Part shown: positions 1 to 6,307 of the stretch, piece by piece
How the letters are laid out: each line of letters starts with the position of its first letter
How positions within the stretch are numbered: the first letter of the stretch is position 1
Source: Bacillota bacterium
GTDB lineage: Bacteria > Bacillota > Clostridia > Lachnospirales > Anaerotignaceae
NCBI GenBank assembly: GCA_017547125.1
Contig: JAFYQL010000121.1
Span: 1-17,741, forward strand
Direction: 5' to 3'
DNA: 17,741 bases
The notes under the pieces: model-generated
What the model was told of the DNA's origin: nothing
What the model saw: the letters and a program-made list of their open reading frames with translations, nothing else
The model's database searches: none
Translations under genes and position numbers: made by a program

Positions 1-11
1 AATAACCTCCG
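1..11 (-). promoter_or_regulatory. Candidate ribosome binding site of a gene just outside the window
   Basis: On the minus strand the edge reads CGGAGGTTATT, a GGAGG core at 6-10 followed by five bases to the window end. This is the right spacing for a start codon just beyond position 1, so a further minus-strand gene probably begins immediately to the left. It lies only two to three bases past the U-run of the thi terminator, so that gene may be read by leakage through the terminator. The start codon itself is not visible. Confidence 0.4.
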
Positions 12-12
12 T

Positions 13-43
13 AAAAAAAGACATATCGGTTTGATATGTCTTT
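13..43 (-). terminator. Intrinsic terminator of the thiamine-precursor transporter operon
   Basis: An 11-bp perfect stem (17-27 with 33-43, core GACATATC/GATATGTC, 5-nt loop) is followed on the minus strand by seven U residues. It lies 18 bp after the stop of the binding-protein gene. The stem is AT-rich, so termination may be incomplete. Confidence 0.8.
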
Positions 44-61
44 AATGTAGCATTAATAAGT

Positions 62-1057
62 TTAATAATCAAGGTTGCCCATCATATCTTTGGCTGTTAT
101 GCCTTCCTTGATAAGTCCTTGTGCAGCGAGCCAGTCAATGTTTTCCTGCCACATTGATTCTGTGTGTGTAAGAAATGGCATGTTTGGTTTTTCCATTTTA
201 GGAAGAAGAATTTCCATGCTTTTTGATTCAACTGTTTCGCTTAAGGGGAAGTTATCTTCATTCTGATATTTTAGAAGAATTTCAAGTGACTTTTCAGGGT
301 GATTTTTCATATCTTCAAAGCCTTTTGCAGATGCACGAAGGAAAGCATTTATTTTTTCGCTTTCGTTTTCCATCTGCTTTTCACCTGTTACAAGTACATA
401 GCCGTAATATTCTGGTATGCCAAAGTCACTAGGGAAGAAATAGTTGACTTCAAAGCCGGCTTCTTCCATCTGTGGAACCTCGTGGTTTACAACGCAGCCG
501 TAAGTTGCATCAACGTTGCCTGTTGTCATAGCACTCATAAGGTCAAAGCCTACGTTGATAATTCCTGTGTCATCCGGGTTTCCGCCAACGTATTTGATAA
601 CTTCGTTGATAAATACCGGGCTGAGCTCTGTACCGCATTCGCCTATGGTTTTGCCTGCAAGATCCTTCGGTGACAGTATGTTTTTGTCTTTAAGTGACAT
701 AAACACATCGAGTGGTTCCTGTGCAACTGCACCTACAGATACAATAGGAATGTTCTGATTTGCCTTTGCCATAATTACGTCGTGCATATAGTAGATACCC
801 ATATCAGCCTTTCCGGCTGCAGTAAGAGAGAGCGCATCGTTGGCATTTGACGGAAATTGAATGTTTACGTTGAGGCCTTCTTCGGCATAATAGCCGTTTT
901 CAATGGCGTTGTAGATGAAGGAGTGAATAGCATTAGGGTACCAGTCAAGAACAATGTCAAAATCTTCAAGACTGCCGTCAGATAATTTTTCGGAAGAAGA
1001 ACAACCGCAAAGAGCCATAACAGAACAAAGTAAAATTGCAATAAGTTTCTTTTTCAT
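62..1057 (-). CDS. thiY: ThiY-like substrate-binding lipoprotein of a thiamine-precursor (hydroxymethylpyrimidine) ABC transporter
   Basis: This is an extracytoplasmic solute-binding lipoprotein of the NMT1/THI5-like family (331 aa), expected to capture a pyrimidine precursor of thiamine and hand it to the adjacent permease. It has a Lys-rich start, a hydrophobic signal segment and a lipobox (LCGC) near residue 19, then the family opening DIVLDWYPNAIHSFIY and the pattern G-Y-Y-x-x-E-G-L. I chose the ATG at 1057. It forms an ATGA overlap with the upstream permease stop and has GGAG nine bases before it. An in-frame ATG at 1072 would put five extra residues inside the permease and lacks a site. 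It is the third gene of a three-gene operon under the TPP riboswitch. Family membership and regulation point to thiamine uptake. Whether the ligand is HMP, a formylaminopyrimidine or another precursor cannot be read from the sequence. Confidence 0.88.
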   Translation of the reverse strand: MKKKLIAILLCSVMALCGCSSSEKLSDGSLEDFDIVLDWYPNAIHSFIYNAIENGYYAEEGLNVNIQFPSNANDALSLTAAGKADMGIYYMHDVIMAKANQNIPIVSVGAVAQEPLDVFMSLKDKNILSPKDLAGKTIGECGTELSPVFINEVIKYVGGNPDDTGIINVGFDLMSAMTTGNVDATYGCVVNHEVPQMEEAGFEVNYFFPSDFGIPEYYGYVLVTGEKQMENESEKINAFLRASAKGFEDMKNHPEKSLEILLKYQNEDNFPLSETVESKSMEILLPKMEKPNMPFLTHTESMWQENIDWLAAQGLIKEGITAKDMMGNLDY

Positions 1058-1797
1058 ATTTCTTTTCTCCATCCAAGTAGTTTTTTCTCGATTATGTTGA
1101 TGATGGCAACTATAAGCATTGCTACGGCTGAAAGAAGAACAATTGGTGCAAAAACACCTGCTCCGTCAAGCTGTGTCATCATTCGTTTACTGAAATATCC
1201 AAGACCGCTCTGTGCACCAAGCCACTCGGCAATGGCAGCCCCGATAATGCTTAAAGGAACAGCCATTTTAATTGCAGAAAAGAAGTGTGGTAAACTCTGT
1301 GGTACTTTGAGCTTGAAGAAAATATCTTTTTTGCTTGCGCCATATGTTATAAGAAGCTCTTCCATTTCACGGCTTGTGCTTTTGAGTCCGTCAAAAACGG
1401 CAATGGTGATAGGGAAGAATGTCATAAGCACTGTAACAAGCACTTTGCTCCAGATACTGTAGCCAAACCAAAGTACAAAAAGAGGCGCAATGGCTGTGGT
1501 TGGTATTGTCTGTGATGCTACAATAACAGGGTAAAGAGCATTTGCCAGTTTCTCGCTGCAGTCCATGGCAACTGCAAGACCAAGACCAAATGCAACTGAT
1601 ATGCCAAGACCCATGAATGTTACGCCCATCGTTGCAGGAAGCTGAACAAGGAAAAGTGTTTCGCGAAGCTCCCAAAGTTTGGCTGCAATCTGTGTTGGAG
1701 AAGGCAGTATATAAGGTGCATCAAGCAGTATAGCTATTATTTGCCAAAGTACAAGTATAGTTGTTATAAGAGCGAAGGCAGGAATATTTTTTCTCAT
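1054..1797 (-). CDS. thiX: ABC transporter permease, thiamine-precursor uptake (ThiX-like)
   Basis: This 247-aa integral membrane protein of the BPD_transp_1 (TauC/SsuC-like) family forms the channel of the importer. A first membrane helix (residues about 5-25) is followed by several more. The cytoplasmic EAA loop that docks on the ATPase is visible around residues 145-170 (EELLITYGASKKDIFFKLKVP). Both ends overlap neighbours by ATGA: its start with the ATPase stop and its stop with the binding-protein start. This indicates translational coupling within one mRNA. Length is normal for the family. It is distinguished from sulfonate or nitrate permeases only by context: the TPP riboswitch upstream and the NMT1-type binding protein downstream. 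Confidence 0.87.
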   Translation of the reverse strand: MRKNIPAFALITTILVLWQIIAILLDAPYILPSPTQIAAKLWELRETLFLVQLPATMGVTFMGLGISVAFGLGLAVAMDCSEKLANALYPVIVASQTIPTTAIAPLFVLWFGYSIWSKVLVTVLMTFFPITIAVFDGLKSTSREMEELLITYGASKKDIFFKLKVPQSLPHFFSAIKMAVPLSIIGAAIAEWLGAQSGLGYFSKRMMTQLDGAGVFAPIVLLSAVAMLIVAIINIIEKKLLGWRKEI

Positions 1798-2546
1798 AAA
1801 ACCGCCTCCTGTCTTAAGTTTTTGATAAGCATTTCTTTAAGCTCAACTATATCGCTACGTTTCATATCTTCTCTTTTTCGTGGATATGGAAGCGGTATTT
1901 TGAACTCTTCAAAATGTGTGATAGGAAAATCTGAAACCACATATATTTTTTCTGAAAGGAAAATAGCCTCTTCAACATCGTGAGTGATGAAAAGAACAGT
2001 TTTTTTGTGTTTTTCCCATTCTGTGAGAAGCCATTCCTGAAGAGAAATTTTTGTGAGTGAATCAAGAGCAGAAAAAGGCTCATCAAGAAGGAAAAGGCTG
2101 CTGCCTGAAAGAAGAGTTCTTGCAAAAGATGCTCTTTGTCTCATACCTCCTGAAAGGTCTTTTGGGTACTTGTCTTTGTATTCCCAAAGTCCAACCTCCT
2201 TAAGCATTTCCTCGGCCTGTTTTTTTATTTCTGCTTTGCTTTTTTTCTGAATTTCCATAGCAAGAGAAATATTTTTTTCTATTGTTCTCCAAGGAAAAAG
2301 CAAATCTTTCTGCGGCATATATGCACTGTAGTTGCGCATAGATTTTATATTTTGTCCGTCAAAAAGTATTTCGCCTTTCTGCGGAGTGAGAAGACCGTTT
2401 ATAAGACGGAATACCGTGCTTTTTCCGCATCCGCTTCGGCCTATTATGCTTATAAATTCGCCTTCGTTTACATCAAAAGAAAGATTTTCAAGCATATCGG
2501 TTTCGTCTTCATCATATTTGAATGTTACATTTTTAAATTCAAGCAA
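1794..2546 (-). CDS. thiZ: ABC transporter ATP-binding protein, thiamine-precursor uptake (ThiZ-like)
   Basis: This cytoplasmic ATPase subunit drives the importer. All motifs are present: Walker A GRSGCGKST, Q-loop YMPQKD, signature LSGGMRQR, Walker B LFLLDEP with the D-loop SALD, and the switch histidine in FITHD. I place the start at the TTG at 2546 (250 aa), because AAGGAG at 2556-2561 lies nine bases upstream, matching the spacing used by the downstream binding-protein gene. An ATG at 2555 directly touches that site and would be poorly spaced for it. A further in-frame ATG at 2603 lies inside the attenuator hairpin and cannot be the start. This is the first gene of the operon. The organisation ATPase-permease-binding protein under a TPP switch supports thiamine-precursor import over other substrates of this ABC subfamily. 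Confidence 0.87.
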   Translation of the reverse strand: MLEFKNVTFKYDEDETDMLENLSFDVNEGEFISIIGRSGCGKSTVFRLINGLLTPQKGEILFDGQNIKSMRNYSAYMPQKDLLFPWRTIEKNISLAMEIQKKSKAEIKKQAEEMLKEVGLWEYKDKYPKDLSGGMRQRASFARTLLSGSSLFLLDEPFSALDSLTKISLQEWLLTEWEKHKKTVLFITHDVEEAIFLSEKIYVVSDFPITHFEEFKIPLPYPRKREDMKRSDIVELKEMLIKNLRQEAVL

Positions 2547-2592
2547 ATTTTTCATCTCCTTGTCTTTTACACGGAGTACAGATATATAAAAC

Positions 2593-2623
2593 AAAAAAGC
2601 CACTTCCGATATAGGAAATGGCT
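2593..2623 (-). terminator. Attenuator terminator downstream of the TPP aptamer
   Basis: On the minus strand, AGCCATTTCC (2614-2623) pairs with GGAAGTGGCT (2598-2607) in a 10-bp stem with one G-U pair and a 6-nt loop. Six U residues follow. It lies between the aptamer and the first thi gene, as expected for transcriptional attenuation. Its 5' arm can instead pair with the aptamer's 3' strand (see findings). Confidence 0.85.
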
Positions 2624-2640
2624 GATGTTTCAGTAAAAAT

Positions 2641-2722
2641 CGTACTTCCTACAGCGGTACTAACCGCATCAGGTTCAAAGGGACTCTCTCAGCAAAGGCT
2701 TTCTGGCCTTGGCACCCCCGTA
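2641..2722 (-). ncRNA. TPP riboswitch (THI element)
   Basis: Reading the minus strand, the THI-box landmarks appear in order: GGGGGTGCC; a small hairpin AAGGC/GCCTT; CTGAGA; CCCTTTGAACCTGAT; the P5 hairpin GCGGT/ACCGC; and the closing GTAGGAAGT. This is the thiamine pyrophosphate aptamer. A promoter lies about 14 bases upstream of it and an intrinsic terminator 18 bases downstream, followed by thiamine transport genes. High TPP should therefore favour termination and stop uptake. P1 appears short (about three clear pairs). Confidence 0.96.
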
Positions 2723-2743
2723 ACTTATATTAACTTATGGCTC

Positions 2744-2772
2744 ATTATATACCAATCAATATTTGATGTAAA
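2744..2772 (-). promoter_or_regulatory. Sigma-A promoter of the riboswitch-thi operon
   Basis: On the minus strand, TTTACA (2767-2772), a 17-bp spacer and a perfect TATAAT (2744-2749). The predicted start near 2736 is just upstream of the aptamer. Confidence 0.8.
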
Positions 2773-2821
2773 TAGCCAAAATTGTTTTTTGAAAAAAATG
2801 GCGAAAGTTTGAAAAAATATC

Positions 2822-2849
2822 TTTACATTTGAGAAAAAAGGAATATTAT
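2822..2849 (+). promoter_or_regulatory. Candidate sigma-A promoter of the ThrE-type exporter genes
   Basis: TTTACA (2822-2827), a 16-bp spacer and TATTAT (2844-2849), about 70 bp upstream of the first exporter gene and divergent from the thi promoter. Confidence 0.55.
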
Positions 2850-2918
2850 AGTAATACGTAGAAAAGATTAGCATGCAAACTAATTTTGTGAAAACAAAAA
2901 AGGAGGGTATTTGCTTTT

Positions 2919-3698
2919 ATGGTTGAAGAAAAACTTTTGCTTGATTTTGCACTTAGTGTGGGCGAAGTTATGACAAAAAACGGCGCAGAAACACAGCGAG
3001 TTGAAAATACAATCGAAATTATACTTTCAAAATCAAGATATAACTTGATGCCGGAAACATTTGTAACTCCTACGGGAATTTTTGCGAGTATAAATGGCCC
3101 TTTACACGGTACTATAACAAAGGTTAAACGAGTTGACAGAAGAACAATAAATCTTGAAAAAGTATCTGCTGCCAACGATCTTTCAAGAAGATTTGTTGCA
3201 GGTGAAGTTACTTTAAGAAAAGCCTTTGAAGAGTTAAGCGAGATTGAAACCCGCCCTACATACAAAACCATCACTATGGTTATTACACACATGATAATAG
3301 TCTTCAGTTTTACGCTTCTTTTCAGCGGTACACTTAACGATGCACTTATTTCCTCAACAGCGGGTATGGTGCTTGGCTTAAGAATGAAGATTTTTAAAAA
3401 AATAAGACTTGCCAGCTTCGTAAGAGGACTTGCGGCAAGTATGATGGCAACTGCAACTATACTTTTGTGGTACCATTTTGGCCTTACAGATAACTATGAA
3501 ATTATTATTGTTGGTGCATTGATGCCTCTTGTACCTGGTTTTGCCATTACAAATGCTGCCAAGGACGTAATGTATGGCGACTTTATATCAGGCAGTGCGC
3601 GAATGCTTGACGCAATACTTACAGCAGTTTTCATTGCTGCAGGTGTTGGTATTATGCTTACAGGATATAACTACCTTATGGGAGGTGCTGTATTATGA
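2919..3698 (+). CDS. Threonine/serine exporter family protein, N-terminal half (DUF1212, ThrE/YjjP-like)
   Basis: This 259-aa protein matches the N-terminal half of ThrE-type exporters: a soluble region of about 110 residues carrying family patterns (KNGAETQRVENTIE and TPTGIFASI), then about five membrane segments from residue 120 on. In some bacteria ThrE is a single chain. Here it is split into two overlapping genes, as in the E. coli YjjP/YjjB pair, which has been linked to succinate export. The start is the ATG at 2919, preceded by AAGGAGGG about 12 bases upstream. The last codons overlap the partner gene by ATGA, so the two are probably made together as a complex. Cargo (threonine, serine or a dicarboxylate such as succinate) cannot be decided from sequence. 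Confidence 0.8.
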   Translation: MVEEKLLLDFALSVGEVMTKNGAETQRVENTIEIILSKSRYNLMPETFVTPTGIFASINGPLHGTITKVKRVDRRTINLEKVSAANDLSRRFVAGEVTLRKAFEELSEIETRPTYKTITMVITHMIIVFSFTLLFSGTLNDALISSTAGMVLGLRMKIFKKIRLASFVRGLAASMMATATILLWYHFGLTDNYEIIIVGALMPLVPGFAITNAAKDVMYGDFISGSARMLDAILTAVFIAAGVGIMLTGYNYLMGGAVL

Positions 3699-4150
3699 CA
3701 CAACCATATTATATTCAGTTTGTGCTGGCTTTTCTGGCTTCTTTGGGGTTTGCAGTTGTATTTAACTGTCCGAAAAAAGCGTGCTTTACAAGTGGTATAG
3801 GCGGCGGTTTTGCCTGGGTGATTTATGTGTATATTTACCTTAAAACAATGAATGAAGTACTTGGAATATTTGTTGCATCACTTTTTGCGGCGGCATTTTC
3901 AAGATTTTTCTCATACAGACATATGGAGCCGTCAACAGTATTCCTTCTTCCAGGGGTTATTCCACTTGTGCCGGGTTCAACAATGTACCATACAATGAAG
4001 GGCATCCTTGACAGCAATATCTTTGAAACATTTATGGAGGCCACAAAGGCGCTTAAGGTTGCCGGAGTTATTGCCATTGCGATTATGATAGTTTTCGTGT
4101 TGCCATATTCTTATTTTGCTATCGGCAAACAGAAAAAACCAAGATTTTGA
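3695..4150 (+). CDS. Threonine/serine exporter family protein, C-terminal half (DUF3815, ThrE_2/YjjB-like)
   Basis: This 151-aa membrane protein has about five hydrophobic segments and the ThrE_2 hallmark FLLPGVIPLVPGSTMY around residues 85-100. It is the separate C-terminal half of a ThrE-type exporter and starts inside the stop of its partner (ATGA), indicating translational coupling and an obligate two-subunit transporter. The gene is complete and of normal length for the stand-alone family. A bidirectional terminator follows 10 bp after the stop. Confidence 0.8.
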   Translation: MTQPYYIQFVLAFLASLGFAVVFNCPKKACFTSGIGGGFAWVIYVYIYLKTMNEVLGIFVASLFAAAFSRFFSYRHMEPSTVFLLPGVIPLVPGSTMYHTMKGILDSNIFETFMEATKALKVAGVIAIAIMIVFVLPYSYFAIGKQKKPRF

Positions 4151-4159
4151 TAAAAATAA

Positions 4160-4190
4160 AAGTCGGACTAAAAAAGTCCGGCTTTTTTTA
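4160..4190. terminator. Bidirectional terminator between convergent exporter and acetyltransferase genes
   Basis: AAGTCGGACT (4160-4169) and AGTCCGGCTT (4175-4184) form a 10-bp stem with one G-U pair and a 5-A loop. T7 follows on the plus strand, and a U-rich tail (UUAUUUUUA) lies on the minus strand. The tail reaches the last codon of the convergent gene at 4188. Confidence 0.85.
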
Positions 4191-4811
4191 TTTTACATTA
4201 TTTATTTCTTTTTGAAGGTTTTCAAGAAATCTGCCTGCGTGTTCTCCATCCATCTGGGTGTGGTGAAACTGGAAGGATATTGGAAGATAGTATGTAAACC
4301 ATTTTTTTCTGTATTTTCCCCAGAATAAGAAGGGATTGTTGAAAATACCACTGTTCATTCCAACAACGCCGTCGAGCTTAGTTTCAACGATGGCTGATGT
4401 GCCTATTACCATACTGTCTGCAGAAAGGTCGATGTCTGAAGATGTTTCGGCAGTATGATTTGTGGATTTTATGTAGCTCTGATTAAAGTCGCTGAGGTTA
4501 TCTGCGAATAAAATATCGCATGAACTTATGCCATTGCTTTTGTTTTTAACAATGGTATTTATTGCGAGGGTGTCGTATTTAATGAGTTTTTCGCCAACGG
4601 GAAGGGTGTAAAACTCTTTGATGTCAGCAGCAGCTTTGCCTATGCAATAATCAAGAAGCATATTAAATTTCATTTTTTTATTTTTTGACACCTTAACAAT
4701 ATTGGTTACATCAAGTGTTTTGAAAAACGTAATCATAGGGTTTGGAGCATTCATCCAAAGTTCGTATGCAGATGCTCTTGTGGTGTCTTTTGGATTTATT
4801 TCCTGTGCCAT
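4188..4811 (-). CDS. Chloramphenicol acetyltransferase-like O-acetyltransferase
   Basis: This 207-aa protein belongs to the CAT family (PF00302), whose members transfer acetyl from acetyl-CoA to a hydroxyl group. The catalytic block HHTQMDGEHAGRF near the C-terminus carries H184 and D188, spaced as H195/D199 of classical CAT, and the preceding GKY matches the family. The segment that carries the PW motif in true CATs is changed (it reads IGTSAIVETKLDG here), so the acceptor may not be chloramphenicol. The start ATG is preceded by GGAGG at six-base spacing. The gene follows the MATE pump by 17 bp on the same strand and is presumably in one operon with it, suggesting a modify-and-export pair. 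Family assignment is firm; drug resistance is inference. Confidence 0.82.
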   Translation of the reverse strand: MAQEINPKDTTRASAYELWMNAPNPMITFFKTLDVTNIVKVSKNKKMKFNMLLDYCIGKAAADIKEFYTLPVGEKLIKYDTLAINTIVKNKSNGISSCDILFADNLSDFNQSYIKSTNHTAETSSDIDLSADSMVIGTSAIVETKLDGVVGMNSGIFNNPFLFWGKYRKKWFTYYLPISFQFHHTQMDGEHAGRFLENLQKEINNVK

Positions 4812-4828
4812 TTTTTCCTCCGTTATGC

Positions 4829-6211
4829 TTATGCTGACTGCATTTTTTGTTTTTCAGTCAGTTCTTTAAGTTCTTTTATCATAAATATAATACATACTGT
4901 TGCGGCAGCGCCGTCAGCAATAGGGCCTGCATACATTACGCCGTCTATTCCAAGGAACATAGGGAATATGATTATAAGCGGAAGCAGGAAAAGTATCTGT
5001 CTTGTAAGAGACATAAATATGCCGAGCTTCGGCTTGCCTATTGATGTTACAAATGTAGATGTTACAGGCTGGATGCCGTTGGCAAGAGTAAGGAACATAT
5101 ATATTCTGAAATATCTTTCTGCAAATGCAAAGTACATTTCGCTTCCGTCACCGAATATGGATATAATCTGGCGAGGGAAACATTGGAAGCATATAAATGC
5201 CATAAGTGCAATACATGTGCTTGAGCAAAGCGCAAGAAGGTATGTTTTTTTGACTCTGTTGTATTTTTTTGCGCCGTAGTTGAAGCCTACAATAGGCTGT
5301 GAACCCTGAGAAATGCCGATAATTATTGCCATAAATATCATATTTACCTTGCTGATGATACCTGCACAGGCAAGTGGAATTTCTGCACCGTAGTTTGAAA
5401 GTGCACCATAGTGAGTGAGGGTGTTATTCATAACTATCTGCACTATTGCCATTGAAACTTGATTAAAGCTTGAGCTTGCACCAAGTGAACATATATTTTT
5501 GCTTAAGCCAAGACGTATGCGAAGATTTTCCTTTGTGAAGGAAATAGTTCTGAAGCGGAACATATATCTGAGGCTGATGCTGAAGGATATCATCTGCCCT
5601 ATGATGGTTGCAAGGGCGGCGCCTGTCATACCCATATCAAATATGAAGATGAAAACAGGGTCGAGAACTGTGTTTATCACAGCGCCTGCAAGCATTGAAA
5701 TCATTGAATAGCGAGGGCTTCCGTCGGCAAGTATAAATTTGCTCATTGCAGTGTTGCAGATAAGAAAAGGAAAGCCTATGGATGTGATGCGTATATATTC
5801 GCGGGCATATGGGAAAATGTCATCGGTTGCACCAAAAAAGCGGAGCAGCGGCTCGAGAAAAATGGTGACAACTATGAAAAGTGTTATGCCGAACATTGCG
5901 GCAAGAAGAAGTGAGTTTCCTGCATAGTCGGCGGATTTTTTGTTGTTTCCTGCACCAAGCTCGAGTGAAAAGTTTGATGCACCGCCTATACCTACAAGAA
6001 GTGATATGGCAGTACAGGTTATTGAGAGAGGAAAAGCAACATTTGTGGCAGCATTGCCCAAAAGACCAACACCGTGTCCAATGAAAATCTGGTCAACTAT
6101 ATTGTAAAGAGCAGTAACAAGCATGGAAATTATGCATGGTATTGCAAAGTTTATGAGAAGTGCGGATTCTTTTTTTATTCCAAGCGGATTTACTTTTGTT
6201 TCTGCTGACAC
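4829..6211 (-). CDS. MATE family multidrug/cation efflux transporter
   Basis: This 460-aa membrane protein has twelve hydrophobic segments and the two-fold MatE architecture. The N-terminal half opens with PCIISMLVTALYNIVDQIFIG, typical of clostridial and MepA-like MATE pumps. The second half repeats the pattern around ISQGSQPIVGFNYGAKKYNR. These pumps export cationic drugs or metabolites using Na+ or H+ gradients. I place the start at the GTG at 6211: AAGGAGG lies eight bases upstream, whereas the TTG at 6238 lies before that binding site and overlaps a -10 candidate. It is first gene of a likely two-gene unit with the CAT-like enzyme 17 bp downstream. An inverted repeat and a candidate promoter lie directly upstream. 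Confidence 0.88.
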   Translation of the reverse strand: MSAETKVNPLGIKKESALLINFAIPCIISMLVTALYNIVDQIFIGHGVGLLGNAATNVAFPLSITCTAISLLVGIGGASNFSLELGAGNNKKSADYAGNSLLLAAMFGITLFIVVTIFLEPLLRFFGATDDIFPYAREYIRITSIGFPFLICNTAMSKFILADGSPRYSMISMLAGAVINTVLDPVFIFIFDMGMTGAALATIIGQMISFSISLRYMFRFRTISFTKENLRIRLGLSKNICSLGASSSFNQVSMAIVQIVMNNTLTHYGALSNYGAEIPLACAGIISKVNMIFMAIIIGISQGSQPIVGFNYGAKKYNRVKKTYLLALCSSTCIALMAFICFQCFPRQIISIFGDGSEMYFAFAERYFRIYMFLTLANGIQPVTSTFVTSIGKPKLGIFMSLTRQILFLLPLIIIFPMFLGIDGVMYAGPIADGAAATVCIIFMIKELKELTEKQKMQSA

Positions 6212-6237
6212 AGCCTTTACCTCCTTTTTGGTTAGCA

Positions 6238-6266
6238 ATTATATTATATAACTTTTCACATATAAA
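6238..6266 (-). promoter_or_regulatory. Candidate promoter of the MATE-acetyltransferase pair
   Basis: On the minus strand, TTTATA (6261-6266), a 17-bp spacer and TATAAT (6238-6243), with a second overlapping TATAAT at 6243-6248. The -35 is only moderate. Its outer edge touches the adjacent inverted repeat. Confidence 0.45.
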
Positions 6267-6301
6267 AAACAGTATGTATAAAGTTTTATACATACTGTTT
6301 T
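6266..6301 (-). terminator. Perfect 17-bp inverted repeat: probable pfk terminator and possible operator
   Basis: AAAACAGTATGTATAAA (6266-6282) is perfectly complementary to 6285-6301, with only two bases between the arms. In RNA the AT-rich centre would open as the loop. On the minus strand the stem is followed by a run of U, seven bases after the pfk stop, so it can terminate pfk. Its perfect symmetry beside the MATE promoter also suits a dimeric repressor site. Confidence 0.7.
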
Positions 6302-6307
6302 GGTTTA

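Noticed and set aside
2547..2603. In-frame ATG at 2603 as the start of the thi ATPase
   Set aside because: It lies inside the attenuator hairpin and has no ribosome binding site; the encoded extra residues are not part of the ABC domain.
6212..6238. TTG at 6238 as the start of the MATE pump
   Set aside because: The AAGGAGG site lies downstream of it and a -10 hexamer overlaps it; the GTG at 6211 is correctly spaced.
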